Below are positions 17,801 to 27,392 of a DNA stretch of 64,000 nt, in pieces. Source of the stretch: Myxococcales bacterium. GTDB taxonomy: Bacteria > Myxococcota_C > UBA6777. Position numbers and translations under genes: made by a program. The stretch spans positions 1-64,000 of the forward strand of contig JACKEL010000008.1 of assembly GCA_020632975.1 (NCBI GenBank), written 5' to 3'. Position 1 is the stretch's first letter. Each line of letters begins with the position of its first letter. The notes under the pieces are model-generated. The model was not told the DNA's origin. It was given only the letters and a program-made list of their open reading frames with translations, and did no database searches.

Positions 17801-18113
17801 CTTTTTTCCTTTCTTTGGCCGAGGTATACCCTATGCGCCTTACAAGGCGACAAAGGGGAAACGAAACCCTGAAAGGAGCCTATGCTCCTAGAACAATGCG
17901 ATGTCCTAGAAAATGCATATCCCGCAAGGGAAAATGCATGTCTTTTATGGGAAGTTGATTTGCTCACAGTACAAGGAAAGACAACACAATGGCAAGGACT
18001 CGTGTCACGTATGTTGGAGCTGACTTCGAAGATACGCAACGTAGAGTAAGCCCTTGTCCCCTCAGCAGAAAAGAAAGAAATACAAGAACATCACCTCTCT
18101 CCAAAGCGCTCCC
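17801..18113. other. Intergenic region
   Basis: 313 bp between two minus-strand genes. It contains two copies of GAAAATGCAT about 25 bp apart around TCCCGCAAGGG (17917-17945) but no convincing gene. It must hold the promoter of the propeller-protein gene; I could not pick out a reliable -35/-10 pair. Confidence 0.4.
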
Positions 18114-19064
18114 TCAAAGTGACCGCAAAGAACCCCCTTCCACAGAAGGAACACGCATTGGAAAAAGCCCTGAAAGGACTTGATCGAGCATCAAAGTAAA
18201 CATCAATGCAGTTGCTGTTGCATGACTGACCCCTTCGCTTCGGTACCAAAAGAAAAGAAGGATTGCCACACCATACAAAGAAAAACCATACAACAACGAA
18301 TGATCAGAGGCTTTTATCCTTTCAGCCACCTTGGAAGCGATATCAAAATCCAAGAATTTATCTGTAGAGATTAAGAAAAAGAGCCTCGTAAGATAAAAGA
18401 AAAATTCGATACTCATCCATAATTGCAGCCACCAAAACATCCCCCCAAGGGACTGAGATTGTTCAGCAAAAAGCGAATATCCAAGAGATACCCCATACAC
18501 GATGCCTACAAAAGCAAAATACAAAAATCCCATCTCTATTGGGGCCCGAATCGACCATCGTTTCGACAAAAAGATATCGTAGAGATCGAGCAGATAAAAA
18601 AGGATCACCAGAGCGTAAATCCCCATGACAAGGCATGTTACAAACACACCAAACAAGACATGTTGATGAAATCCTTTGACCAAAAACGCCCATGTATATT
18701 CTAAGATCTCGGGTCCATAGGCAAAAAGCGGAAACAACAAGATCAAAAACAAAAGATGAAGTCGATGTGCTGCAACATCAGCAAACAAGCGCCTCTGAAG
18801 GGCAGAAGAAGAAGCCAGCCGCTCCAACCCACGCCTCACGATTGTCGATCCTCGACGAAAGACCCATACCATCGGCCCTCGCAGCATCACATGTATCAAA
18901 AAATAACCAAAGGCCACAGCAATTCCTACCCCTGCGATCCTTTGTGGCAACATCTGCCATCCTGATGTGAGATGAAAGGTCAGCCCCACCACCAAGCACG
19001 GTGCGCTTAGAGAGATGGCCAAAAACCCAAGCAAAGAAACACTCGTCTTGATGAACTGAAACAT
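18114..19064 (-). CDS. Polytopic membrane protein, unknown
   Basis: 316 residues with about eight hydrophobic helices. The first pair is LLGFLAISLSAPCLVVGLTF and GVGIAVAFGYFLIHVML; later helices are LLFLILLFPLFAY, FGVFVTCLVMGIYALVILFYLL, MGFLYFAFVGIVYGVSLGYSL and FWWLQLWMSIEFFFYLTRLFFLI. A positively charged loop (RRGSTIVRRGLERL) follows the second helix. The ATG has AGGAG eight bases upstream. No family recognised. Base composition is A+T rich relative to neighbours. Confidence 0.7.
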   Translation of the reverse strand: MFQFIKTSVSLLGFLAISLSAPCLVVGLTFHLTSGWQMLPQRIAGVGIAVAFGYFLIHVMLRGPMVWVFRRGSTIVRRGLERLASSSALQRRLFADVAAHRLHLLFLILLFPLFAYGPEILEYTWAFLVKGFHQHVLFGVFVTCLVMGIYALVILFYLLDLYDIFLSKRWSIRAPIEMGFLYFAFVGIVYGVSLGYSLFAEQSQSLGGMFWWLQLWMSIEFFFYLTRLFFLISTDKFLDFDIASKVAERIKASDHSLLYGFSLYGVAILLFFWYRSEGVSHATATALMFTLMLDQVLSGLFPMRVPSVEGGSLRSL

Positions 19065-19310
19065 CCCAAACTCCTAAAGCCCCAAAAAGAAACATAACCT
19101 ACTGAAATATTTCAGAAGCATGTACGAGATATCACACCGCAGGTTCGACGAGCAAGCCCTCTCTCAAGCACAGATAACCAAGAAAGCAAACCAATGCGAC
19201 ATAGCTGACCAGCATCAAAGCATGAAAGAGACCAAGCAAAAGAAAGCGAAAAGAAATCAGAAGAAGAGCAGCATGACAGCGAGGAGCAAGCGTAGGAAAA
19301 AGAGGAGGGT

Positions 19311-20969
19311 CTAGAGGCTTTTTTGGTGGACACCACGCACTGCACGCCCCGAAGGATCGGCCATTTGTGCAAAAGCTTTGTCCCAAGCAATCGCAGCAGG
19401 CGTGCTGCAAGCGATACTTGGTCCTTCGGGAACACAACGAATCGCGTCTGGCGTGGGGAAGTACGCTTCAAAAAGGCTACGATACCAATAAGCCTCTTTG
19501 GTCAGCGGTGTGTTCAGAGGAAAACGAAAGCGCGCATTTTCCATCATCTTGTCCGCGACTTCGTGTTCTGCGTGGGCTTTGAGTGAGTCGATCCAAGAGT
19601 AGCCGACCCCATCAGAGAATTGTTCTTTTTGTCGCCACAGCACCTCGTCAGGGAGATAACCCTCGAAAGCTTCGCGCAAGATCTGTTTTTCCATACGACC
19701 TTGGGTCACCATCTTGGCGCTGGGATCGAGGTTCATCACGACTTCAAGAAAAGCCAGATCCAAGAAAGGCACGCGTGTTTCGATGCCCCAAGCCGCACTA
19801 GACTTATTCGCACGCAGACAGTCATATTTGTACAGCGATTTAATCTTGCGCACGGTCTCTTCAAAGAAAGCTTGGGCATTGGGGGCTTTGTGGAAGTAGA
19901 GATAACCGCCAAAGATCTCGTCTGCCCCTTCTCCAGAAAGCAACATCTTGATCCCCATGGATCGGATCTTTCGAGCCATCAGATACATAGGGGTGGATGC
20001 GCGGATCGTCGTCACATCGAAGGTTTCGATATGGTAGATCACATCTGCGATCGCATCGAGCCCTTCTTGGACAGTAAAGTGAAACTCATGATGGATGGTC
20101 CCGATCTGCGCAGCGACTTTCCGCGCGGCAGCAAGGTCAGGAGAGCCATCGAGACCAATCGAAAAAGAGTGCAGTTGGGGCCACCACGCGGGGCCTTGGC
20201 CGTCATCTTCCACGCGATTCTTTGCAAAGCGCGAAGCGATCGCAGCGATCACAGAAGAATCGAGTCCACCCGAAAGCAAAACGCCGTAAGGAACGTCGCA
20301 CATCAGCTGACGACGTACTGCATCTTCGAGACCTTCGCGAAGCGCCGTGAGATCGAGCGGGACTTCAGGAGCCTTTTCGGTCTCCCACCAAGGCGGCTGA
20401 TAAAACCGCTCAAGGCGATCCTCTTTGCTCCAATAAAAGTGGCCAGGAGGAAAGTCTTCGATCTGGTTACACACACCGATCAGCGCCTTCATCTCAGAAG
20501 CCACATAGCGATTGCCATGCTCATCGCGTCCCCAATACAAGGGGATAATCCCGATGGGATCGCGGGCCACAAGGTACGCATCTTGGGATTTGTCGTACAG
20601 AGCAAAAGCGTAGATCCCATTCAGCTTGTTGAAAAACCCCATCCCTTCGCGCTGATACAAGGGCAAGATCACCTCGCAGTCAGAGTCCGTGCGAAAAGGA
20701 TAGGCAGGTTCCAAAGCAGCGCGCAGTGACTTGTGGTTGTAAATCTCCCCATTGACCGCCAAGATCACTTGCTCAGTATTGTCCACGAGAGGTTGTGCGC
20801 CATGATCGATATCAACGATAGAAAGTCGCTCATGCGCCAAGATCGCTTGGTCACATGCAAACACCCCGCTCCAGTCGGGACCGCGGTGACGCAACAAACG
20901 TGCTTGTTGAAGAGCTTGTTTGCGAAGTTCTGCTACATCGGGACCAAAGATACAGACAATTCCACACAT
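19311..20969 (-). CDS. asnB: Asparagine synthase (glutamine-hydrolysing)
   Basis: 552-residue class II glutamine amidotransferase that makes asparagine from aspartate, ATP and glutamine. The start at 20969 places the catalytic nucleophile as Cys2 (MCGIVCIFG), which decides the start over an upstream in-frame TTG. Further evidence: amidotransferase residues RLSIVD and VNGEIYNH, the ATP-PPase loop LLSGGLDSSVIAA (about residue 237), and LLSGEGADEIFGGYLYF. Length and motifs match AsnB of the purF-type family. It stands alone. Confidence 0.95.
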   Translation of the reverse strand: MCGIVCIFGPDVAELRKQALQQARLLRHRGPDWSGVFACDQAILAHERLSIVDIDHGAQPLVDNTEQVILAVNGEIYNHKSLRAALEPAYPFRTDSDCEVILPLYQREGMGFFNKLNGIYAFALYDKSQDAYLVARDPIGIIPLYWGRDEHGNRYVASEMKALIGVCNQIEDFPPGHFYWSKEDRLERFYQPPWWETEKAPEVPLDLTALREGLEDAVRRQLMCDVPYGVLLSGGLDSSVIAAIASRFAKNRVEDDGQGPAWWPQLHSFSIGLDGSPDLAAARKVAAQIGTIHHEFHFTVQEGLDAIADVIYHIETFDVTTIRASTPMYLMARKIRSMGIKMLLSGEGADEIFGGYLYFHKAPNAQAFFEETVRKIKSLYKYDCLRANKSSAAWGIETRVPFLDLAFLEVVMNLDPSAKMVTQGRMEKQILREAFEGYLPDEVLWRQKEQFSDGVGYSWIDSLKAHAEHEVADKMMENARFRFPLNTPLTKEAYWYRSLFEAYFPTPDAIRCVPEGPSIACSTPAAIAWDKAFAQMADPSGRAVRGVHQKSL

Positions 20970-21132
20970 ACGTTCTTGCCCTTTCTTGCGCAGCAAACGC
21001 GTCCACCATGACGCGCTCTCGAAACGCGCATCCTACCACGCTTTTGGGCTCAAAGCTATCCTAAAGAAGCATCGCACAAGACAAGCATCCCATCCCCCGA
21101 CATCCCCGAATCTACAGGAAAAGATCGCAAAC

Positions 21133-22122
21133 TCATTGAACAGAGCGTGCGAAAAATCCTTTTCCTTGGAGCCATCGCGTCCAAGCACGCCAACCGACCT
21201 TTCCAAGGACCAATACCCGCGAAGATCGCACATCGTTCGAAGTATAGAGACTTTCTCGCACAACACCTGTCCAACCTTCGCCATAAGAGCTGTGCCAAAA
21301 GTAGGTTTTTCCAGGGCCATGGTGCAACACCAAGCCAATGTGTGTATCGAGGGCCAAGATATAGATCCCAGGCCCAAAACGTCGAAGGAACGGGCGAAGT
21401 GCTGTGGGGCCACGACGCGAAACGTAGATTTGTTGAGAAGGCGGAGCATAGAGCGCGATCACCTTCGCGGCAGGGAGCTTTGCAACTTCGAAGATCTGCA
21501 TGGGACCGCGTTGTGACGAGCGATAAAGAAAGGTCTCAGGAAAACGAAAACCGAGGCTACGAAGCGCGTGTGTGACAAAGTAGCCACAAGCGATGCTCTT
21601 TTGATGTGGCCGCACAGCCGTTCCATAAAAGTCCCAAGGTGTGCCAATCCACATGGGCAAGATCGCTTCTTCCAACGCACGACGCGAGTGTTCTGCGACG
21701 TTTCGAAGGATGAAGCGTCTTTGCTTCTTACGAGCGGCTGGAGCGAGCTTTGCAGTACGCGACCAAGCCCGTCGCCAGCAAAGCCTCTCTTGTTCCATGA
21801 TCCGCAAAAGTTGAGGATAGCGTCGCGCCATCTGGCGGATCGACTTTGGCACGCGTGCCCCTTGAAGCGCTGTGGCGATCCTTTGGCGACGAAGCGCTGA
21901 AGAGATCATCAGATGATGTCGTTTGAGTTTCTTTGCCCAAATCCCACAAGGGATCGGCTTTTTGGCCTTTGCGCGGCGATATCTGGGACGCTTCTTGCGA
22001 GGCATCTCCAAGATCGTCCTCGAACCACTCGCTCTCCGACCATCTGCGGCCCATCCCACCGAGGAGATCAACACCATGAGGCAAGACAAGCCCCACAACA
22101 ACATTTTCGTCGTCTTCGTCAT
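21133..22122 (-). CDS. Exported NlpC/P60-like cysteine peptidase or amidase
   Basis: 329 residues from ATG 22122 (AGGAG Shine-Dalgarno; better than 22173). A signal peptide (MLLWGLSCLMVLISSVGWA) is followed by a strongly basic region. The C-terminal half has IGTPWDFYGTAVRPHQKSIACGYFVTHAL (Cys179), which parallels the GTPYxWGG...DCSGFV segment of NlpC/P60 enzymes, and DTHIGLVLHHG (His261) as second catalytic residue, then TYFWHSS. Cell-wall peptide hydrolysis in the periplasm is likely by family analogy. The bidirectional region 22123-22309 separates it from plsB. Confidence 0.65.
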   Translation of the reverse strand: MTKTTKMLLWGLSCLMVLISSVGWAADGRRASGSRTILEMPRKKRPRYRRAKAKKPIPCGIWAKKLKRHHLMISSALRRQRIATALQGARVPKSIRQMARRYPQLLRIMEQERLCWRRAWSRTAKLAPAARKKQRRFILRNVAEHSRRALEEAILPMWIGTPWDFYGTAVRPHQKSIACGYFVTHALRSLGFRFPETFLYRSSQRGPMQIFEVAKLPAAKVIALYAPPSQQIYVSRRGPTALRPFLRRFGPGIYILALDTHIGLVLHHGPGKTYFWHSSYGEGWTGVVRESLYTSNDVRSSRVLVLGKVGWRAWTRWLQGKGFFARSVQ

Positions 22123-22309
22123 CTGACGGCTCCTTTCTTCTTTGATCGCGATCTGCAGAAAAAAGACACGCACAAAGACGAGATTCGTTCTTTTTTGTTG
22201 CGAGATCTCCTCTTTACAAGGTGGGCGGCCTGTTTACATAAGGGCGAACCTTAGGCAGAATGATGCCGCTCCCCAAACCAAGACCACGTTGAAAAGAGGG
22301 ATATGTAGG

Positions 22310-23917
22310 ATGCGTAACGAGGACAGAGAACGCGCGATCGTGGAGATTACGGGACGACTTGTTCACAGCAAGATGGAGTCTTCCAAACAAGGAGGAACCC
22401 CGATTATCGAGGTGATCAACGATACGATCTATCACGAACAACAAAGGCTTCGTTCGGATCGCAAGTCGCCAACCTACGAGGAAGACAAGGTCTTTTGGCG
22501 CCAAGTACAACGCACGCTTCCCCGCGCAAGTGAACGCGAGATCAAGCAACTCCTCCACCAGACTGTGGATCATTTTATCCGTGAGATCGCAGGAAACTTT
22601 AACCCCTATGTGTACCAAGCCTCTGTCAAGCTCGTACCTGTGGGGCTTGGGTTCCTTCTCAATGCTGTCTCACCCGTTCGTTTGCTGAGCCAACTCCCCA
22701 AGCTACCTTCGATTCAAGACCACGTGATGCTCAGCGGAAAGGTCGAAGCACTCCGAAAGCTCGATCGCAAGGGCACCATCGTCTTTGTCCCGACGCACTC
22801 TTCCAACATGGACTCACCTGTGATCGGGTGGAGTATCTTCGCGATGGGGCTTCCACCCGCAACTTACGGGGCAGGACTCAACCTCTTTACCAACCCACTC
22901 TTGAGCTTCTTTATGCACAACCTAGGAGCCTACCGCGTCGATCGGCGCAAAACGGCCCCACTCTACAAAGAGATCCTGAAAGAGTATGCGACCGTCTCCA
23001 TGGAGTACGGCTACAACAACCTCTTTTTCCCAGGAGGCACACGCAGCCGTTCCAATGCACTTGAACGCAAACTCAAGAAAGGTCTGATGGGTACGGGGCT
23101 TCGCGCCTTTATCAACAACCTGCGCGCCAACAAACCCAACCCACGGATCTACTTTGTCCCTTGCACCATCAACTACCAGCTTGTCCTCGAAGCGGAAACG
23201 TTGATCGACGACTTCCTCAAAGAAGCTGGAAAGTCGCGTTATATCATCGAAAAAGACGAATCTTCGGACATCCGCAAGATCTACAACTTCGCAAGCAGCC
23301 TTGCCACCATGGACAGCCAGATCCGTTTGGTGGTGGGCCAAGCCCTCGATCCTTTCGGCAACATCGTCGATGAAGATGGAGAAAGCTACGATCGACGCGG
23401 TCGCCGCATCGAGATCGAACGCTACGTGATGCGCAATGGCGACCCTGTCGAAGATCCACAGCGCGACCACGAGTACACCAACGAACTCTCTGAAAGCATC
23501 GCCAAAGAGTTCATCCGAGACAACATGATTATGGTTACGCATCTCGTCGCCAAAGCTGCTTTCTCGCTCCTTCGTCAGAAAAACCCTGACATGGATCTGT
23601 TTAGACTGCTTCATACGGGCGGTGACATCGAGCTTTTGACTCAACAAGAACTCTTCCAAGAAGTAGAGACCTTGCAGATGCAACTGCGCGACATGGAACA
23701 ACGCGACGAACTCAAGTTGGAACCCATGCTGCATGAACACAATGCCGAAAAGCTCGTACAACGGGCACTTCGACTCTTTAAAAGCTATCACACCTCCGCC
23801 GCCCTACAACGCCGTGGAGACCGCTACATCAGCGAAGATATGCGCTTGCTTTACTTTTACCAAAACCGACTCGACGGCTACGCCTTGGACTCGTCTTCGC
23901 AAGCGCGTGCTGCCTAA
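22310..23917 (+). CDS. PlsB-type glycerol-3-phosphate acyltransferase
   Basis: 535-residue membrane-associated acyltransferase that adds the first acyl chain to glycerol-3-phosphate. Start ATG 22310 follows GAGGGATATGTAG. Acyltransferase blocks are present: I THSSNMDSPVIGW (HX4D, about residue 162-170), II AGLNLFTNPLLSFFMHNLGAYRVDR, III LFFPGGTRSRS (about 238) and IV IYFVPCTINYQ. The usual Glu of FPEGTRS is replaced in the reading FPGGTRS, as in GPAT-type enzymes. It is followed at 52 bp by gpsA and then an App1-type phosphatase, giving a coherent glycerolipid operon. A DHAP acyltransferase is an alternative. Confidence 0.85.
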   Translation: MRNEDRERAIVEITGRLVHSKMESSKQGGTPIIEVINDTIYHEQQRLRSDRKSPTYEEDKVFWRQVQRTLPRASEREIKQLLHQTVDHFIREIAGNFNPYVYQASVKLVPVGLGFLLNAVSPVRLLSQLPKLPSIQDHVMLSGKVEALRKLDRKGTIVFVPTHSSNMDSPVIGWSIFAMGLPPATYGAGLNLFTNPLLSFFMHNLGAYRVDRRKTAPLYKEILKEYATVSMEYGYNNLFFPGGTRSRSNALERKLKKGLMGTGLRAFINNLRANKPNPRIYFVPCTINYQLVLEAETLIDDFLKEAGKSRYIIEKDESSDIRKIYNFASSLATMDSQIRLVVGQALDPFGNIVDEDGESYDRRGRRIEIERYVMRNGDPVEDPQRDHEYTNELSESIAKEFIRDNMIMVTHLVAKAAFSLLRQKNPDMDLFRLLHTGGDIELLTQQELFQEVETLQMQLRDMEQRDELKLEPMLHEHNAEKLVQRALRLFKSYHTSAALQRRGDRYISEDMRLLYFYQNRLDGYALDSSSQARAA

Positions 23918-23968
23918 TCTCATGCCTATCCCTGCCTACAAAAACGAACGACACGCGGAGAGTGATCG

Positions 23969-25021
23969 ATGAGCGAAAAGGTCGCAGTGATCGGAGGAGG
24001 AAGTTGGGGTTGTGCTTTGGCCCATGTCATCGCCAGCAACGGCTACCCCGTCGTCCTCTATGTTCGTCGCCCCGAACAAGCCGAAGAGATCCGTACCAAA
24101 CACACCAACCAACGATATCTCAAGGACTACCCGCTTTCTCACAACATCCATCCCACAACCAATCTTGAAGATGCTGCGCCATGCCAAACCATCGTCATGG
24201 TCGTGCCTTCCAAGGCTTTTCGCGAGACAAGCCGCAAGATGGGTGACTTCCTCAAACCCGATCAGATCCTCCTCAGCGCCACCAAAGGCATCGAGCCAGG
24301 CACCCACCTGCGCATGAGCGATGTGATCAAAGAAGAAACCGCTTGCCTCAAAGTAGGCGCGATCTCTGGACCCAACCTCGCACTCGAAGTCATGGCAGGC
24401 CATCCCACCGCAACCATCGTCGCTTCACGTTACAACGAAGTCGTCGCGGCAGGGATGCAGATCCTCAACTCCACGACTTTCCGTGCTTATGGAAGCCAAG
24501 ACATCGTTGGTGTTGAACTCGCTGGCGCACTCAAAAACGTTATGGCCCTCGCCGCAGGTATCATTACAGGGATCGGATATGGCGCGAATACCCGCTCTTT
24601 CTTGATCAGCCGCGGTCTCTCTGAACTGATCCGCATGGGCAACCATTACAGCGTCGATCCCATGACCCTTAGCGGACTCGCTGGCGTCGGCGACTTGATC
24701 GTCACCTGCAACAGTGAACAAAGCCGAAACTTCCAAGTCGGAAAACGCCTTGGCCAAGGCGAGACGTTGTCGGACATCCTTGGCTCCATGCAACAAGTCG
24801 CAGAAGGTATCCGCACCACCCAAAGCGCCTACGAACTCGCCAAAGACTTCCGCGAGCCTTTCCCCATCATCGAGATCATGTACAAGATCATCTACCAAGG
24901 CATGAACATCGAAGAGGCTAAGCTCCATCTCCTCGGTCGTCCCATGCATTACGAACACGAACCCAGCCGTGTGATCCCACAGCGAGAAAAGAAACCCCTC
25001 CCCCCTGCGTCAGGACAATAA
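23969..25021 (+). CDS. gpsA: Glycerol-3-phosphate dehydrogenase [NAD(P)+]
   Basis: 350-residue cytoplasmic enzyme that reduces dihydroxyacetone phosphate to sn-glycerol-3-phosphate, the backbone for phospholipids. Visible: NAD(P) motif VIGGGSWGCALA (residues 7-18), SATKGIEPGT, SGPNLALEV, catalytic Lys in VELAGALKNVMALAAG, and substrate-binding RSFLISRGLSELIRMG ... GLAGVGDLIVTCNSEQSRN. It lies between plsB and the App1-like gene, with 3 bp to the latter, which indicates co-transcription. Confidence 0.97.
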   Translation: MSEKVAVIGGGSWGCALAHVIASNGYPVVLYVRRPEQAEEIRTKHTNQRYLKDYPLSHNIHPTTNLEDAAPCQTIVMVVPSKAFRETSRKMGDFLKPDQILLSATKGIEPGTHLRMSDVIKEETACLKVGAISGPNLALEVMAGHPTATIVASRYNEVVAAGMQILNSTTFRAYGSQDIVGVELAGALKNVMALAAGIITGIGYGANTRSFLISRGLSELIRMGNHYSVDPMTLSGLAGVGDLIVTCNSEQSRNFQVGKRLGQGETLSDILGSMQQVAEGIRTTQSAYELAKDFREPFPIIEIMYKIIYQGMNIEEAKLHLLGRPMHYEHEPSRVIPQREKKPLPPASGQ

Positions 25022-25024
25022 GCG

Positions 25025-25978
25025 ATGTTCCGCGAACTTCTCCAACAAGTCCTCTCTTCGCGACGAAAGCCCGGATTTCCCTTGATCCGCTATGAAGAAA
25101 GTCCCCTTTCAGAAAGCTACGAAGGGCCCGTGGTCACGTCGGATATCGACAAAACATACCTCGATACCCGTTTCCACTCGTTCCGCGATCTCGTCCGAAC
25201 CGCCCTAGAACCCGCAGAGTCCAAGCGAAGCCTCCCTGGGATGGGAACCTTGCTGCATAGTTTTCAACAAGGCAATCCGCCCACACTGTCGCAGATCCCG
25301 CTCTATTTTATCTCTGCGAGCCCGCCCATGATGCGCGAAGTCTTGCTCGAAAAGATGAAGATCGACGGCATCCAACCCAATGGGCTCACCCTCAAAGACC
25401 CGATACGTCTCGTTCGTAAAGGCCGATGGCGCCATCTCCGCCACCATATCCTTTACAAGCTCACCGCTCTTTTGCTGAACCGTCATGCCCGTCCTATCGA
25501 CGCAAACATCCAAGAAGTCCTGATCGGTGACGACTCAGAAACAGATGCAGAGACTTATCTGTTTTACCGCCGTTTGTTGCGAAAAGAAGTCACAGAAGAA
25601 GAGTTCCACGCTCTACTCGGACACTGGGGCGCCACTTCCTCAGAAGGGGCTTTTTTGCGGGCCCTGCTCGAACGCGATGACAACAGCCAAGTGGCGCGCA
25701 TCTACATCCACCGCACGACCCACAAAGCCCTCGAAAAGCTCCCTCCCCACGATCGCAACGAGATGATCGCTGCGCTCGATAGCATGCAGATTGCCGCAGA
25801 CGCTTTTCTTGAAGGATGGCTGTCAGGCGAGTCATTGTGCCGCGTGGCAGAGGCTTTTGGCCCCTTACAGCTTCTCGACTCCGCTCGCGATGCCCAACAA
25901 CGCAAGATCTTTACACAAGAACAATGCGAACAAATCGATACCGCCCTTCAATCCGCTGAGATGCGATACCTCCCCTGA
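25025..25978 (+). CDS. App1-like (DUF2183) HAD phosphatidate phosphatase
   Basis: 317 residues. The HAD nucleophile motif is VVTSDIDKTYLDT (about residues 36-48; DxDxT form). LPGM, LYFISASPPMMREVL (motif II Ser), GLTLKDP and VLIGDDSETDAETY (acidic motif IV) follow, all typical of the App1p catalytic domain (PF09949), whose yeast member dephosphorylates phosphatidic acid. The C-terminal ~110 residues are helical and unassigned. The 3-bp gap to gpsA and the plsB context fit a lipid phosphatase role; this is inference from family and operon. Confidence 0.8.
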   Translation: MFRELLQQVLSSRRKPGFPLIRYEESPLSESYEGPVVTSDIDKTYLDTRFHSFRDLVRTALEPAESKRSLPGMGTLLHSFQQGNPPTLSQIPLYFISASPPMMREVLLEKMKIDGIQPNGLTLKDPIRLVRKGRWRHLRHHILYKLTALLLNRHARPIDANIQEVLIGDDSETDAETYLFYRRLLRKEVTEEEFHALLGHWGATSSEGAFLRALLERDDNSQVARIYIHRTTHKALEKLPPHDRNEMIAALDSMQIAADAFLEGWLSGESLCRVAEAFGPLQLLDSARDAQQRKIFTQEQCEQIDTALQSAEMRYLP

Positions 25979-26023
25979 TCCCCACAGAGGACATCTGCCC
26001 CATCCCCCACCAAACAACGCTGG

Positions 26024-27124
26024 TTACACGTTGAAGCGGAAGTGCATGATATCACCGTCTTTGACGATGTATTCTTTTCCTTCAACGCGCATCACGCCCG
26101 CTGCTTTGGCGCCCGCTTCACCGTTGCATCGCACAAAGTCGTCGTAAGCGATCACTTCTGCACGAATAAATCCACGCTCAAAGTCAGAGTGGATCACGCC
26201 CGCTGCTTGGGGCGCTGTCCAACCTTCGTGGATGGTCCAAGCGCGCACTTCTTTCACACCCACTGTGAAGTAGTTGATCAGGTCAAGCGCGCGGAAGCTC
26301 TTTTGAATGACCTGCGAAAGACCACTTTCTGTCACGCCTGCTTCTTCGAGGAATTCTGCGCGTTCTTCGTCGCTCAGACCCGCCATCTCTTCTTCCAACT
26401 TTGCACAAAGTTTCACAACTTCGGCGCCTTGGGCTTCTGCGATCTCACGAACTTCCTTCACCATGTGGTTGTCTTCAGAAAGTCCCGCCTCATCGACGTT
26501 TGCAGCAAAGATCACTTTTTTCTGCGTGATAAAGCGCATCTCTTGCAACATCGAATCAAAGCTCTCTTGGTGATGCGGTTGGTACGTGATGACCATATTG
26601 CCCGCATCAAGGAAGTCTTTGAGTCGCATCGCTTCGTCCATCACAGGTTGAAGCTTGCGATCACCCTTGATCTGTCGTTGCAATCGCTCGATCTTACGCT
26701 CGACTTGCTGGATATCCGCCAAGATCAACTCTGTGTTGATCACTTCGATATCGTCCTTGGGACTGGGCTTATTGTTCACGTGAAGCACGTTGTCATCCTC
26801 GAAACAACGCACCACGTGCACGATCGCTGACGTCTCACGAATGTTGCCAAGAAACTGGTTGCCCAACCCCTCGCCCTTGCTCGCACCTTTGACCAAACCC
26901 GCGATGTCCACAAACTCGACGGTCGCATGAAGTGTGCGTTGGGGTTTCGCCATCTCAACCAACTTATCCACACGCACATCAGGCACCACTACAATCGCCT
27001 TGTTGGGCTCGATCGTACAAAACGGATAGTTGGCGGCTTCGGCGTTTTGCTCTTTGGTGAGCGCGTTAAACGTCGTACTTTTTCCTACGTTGGGCAAACC
27101 CACGATACCAATACTTAGCGACAT
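26024..27124 (-). CDS. ychF: Redox-regulated ATPase YchF (Obg/OLA1 family)
   Basis: 366-residue P-loop protein that binds ribosomes and prefers ATP to GTP. Start ATG 27124 puts SLSIGIVGLPNVGKSTTFNAL (G1) at the N-terminus, as in all members. Then come G3 VDIAGLVKGASKGEGLGNQFL, a TGS domain and the family-typical C-terminus EGKEYIVKDGDIMHFRFNV. The G4 region reads FAANVDE, matching the OLA1-type replacement of NKxD. It lies 269 bp downstream of the small gene at 27393-27776, with hairpin array 3 between. Confidence 0.96.
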   Translation of the reverse strand: MSLSIGIVGLPNVGKSTTFNALTKEQNAEAANYPFCTIEPNKAIVVVPDVRVDKLVEMAKPQRTLHATVEFVDIAGLVKGASKGEGLGNQFLGNIRETSAIVHVVRCFEDDNVLHVNNKPSPKDDIEVINTELILADIQQVERKIERLQRQIKGDRKLQPVMDEAMRLKDFLDAGNMVITYQPHHQESFDSMLQEMRFITQKKVIFAANVDEAGLSEDNHMVKEVREIAEAQGAEVVKLCAKLEEEMAGLSDEERAEFLEEAGVTESGLSQVIQKSFRALDLINYFTVGVKEVRAWTIHEGWTAPQAAGVIHSDFERGFIRAEVIAYDDFVRCNGEAGAKAAGVMRVEGKEYIVKDGDIMHFRFNV

Positions 27125-27244
27125 CGTCATCCTCATCTTCGTTGATACAAACTGGGCGGAGATGACACCACTCTGCAATATCATCTACCTTCGCGATCGG
27201 GCGTATAACAAATCCCGCCGCGAAAAACAACTGCTTTCCTTTTA

Positions 27245-27379
27245 CGGGCGGGCACGGAGGCCCGCCCCAGATATATTGATATCCAATCGGGGATTCGGGC
27301 GGGCACGGAGGCCCGCCCCGGATATATTGATATCCAATCATTCCACGGGCGACCCTCCGCGGTCGCCCGAAAAAACGGA
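27245..27379. repeat. Hairpin-repeat array 3 (two direct units, period 51 bp, plus one inverted copy)
   Basis: Units at 27245 and 27296 have stem GGGCGGGC with GCCCGCCC around the constant ACGGAG loop, then GATATATTGATATCC. A third unit at 27346-27369 lies in the opposite orientation and, read on the minus strand, has the array-1 stem GGGCGACC/GGTCGCCC with loop GCGGAG. The array sits between two minus-strand genes. Confidence 0.9.
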
Positions 27380-27392
27380 TATCCAGTAAGGC

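Noticed and set aside
19620..20729. A 369-residue plus-strand frame
   Set aside because: Antisense to asnB, which has all catalytic motifs; the plus frame has none.
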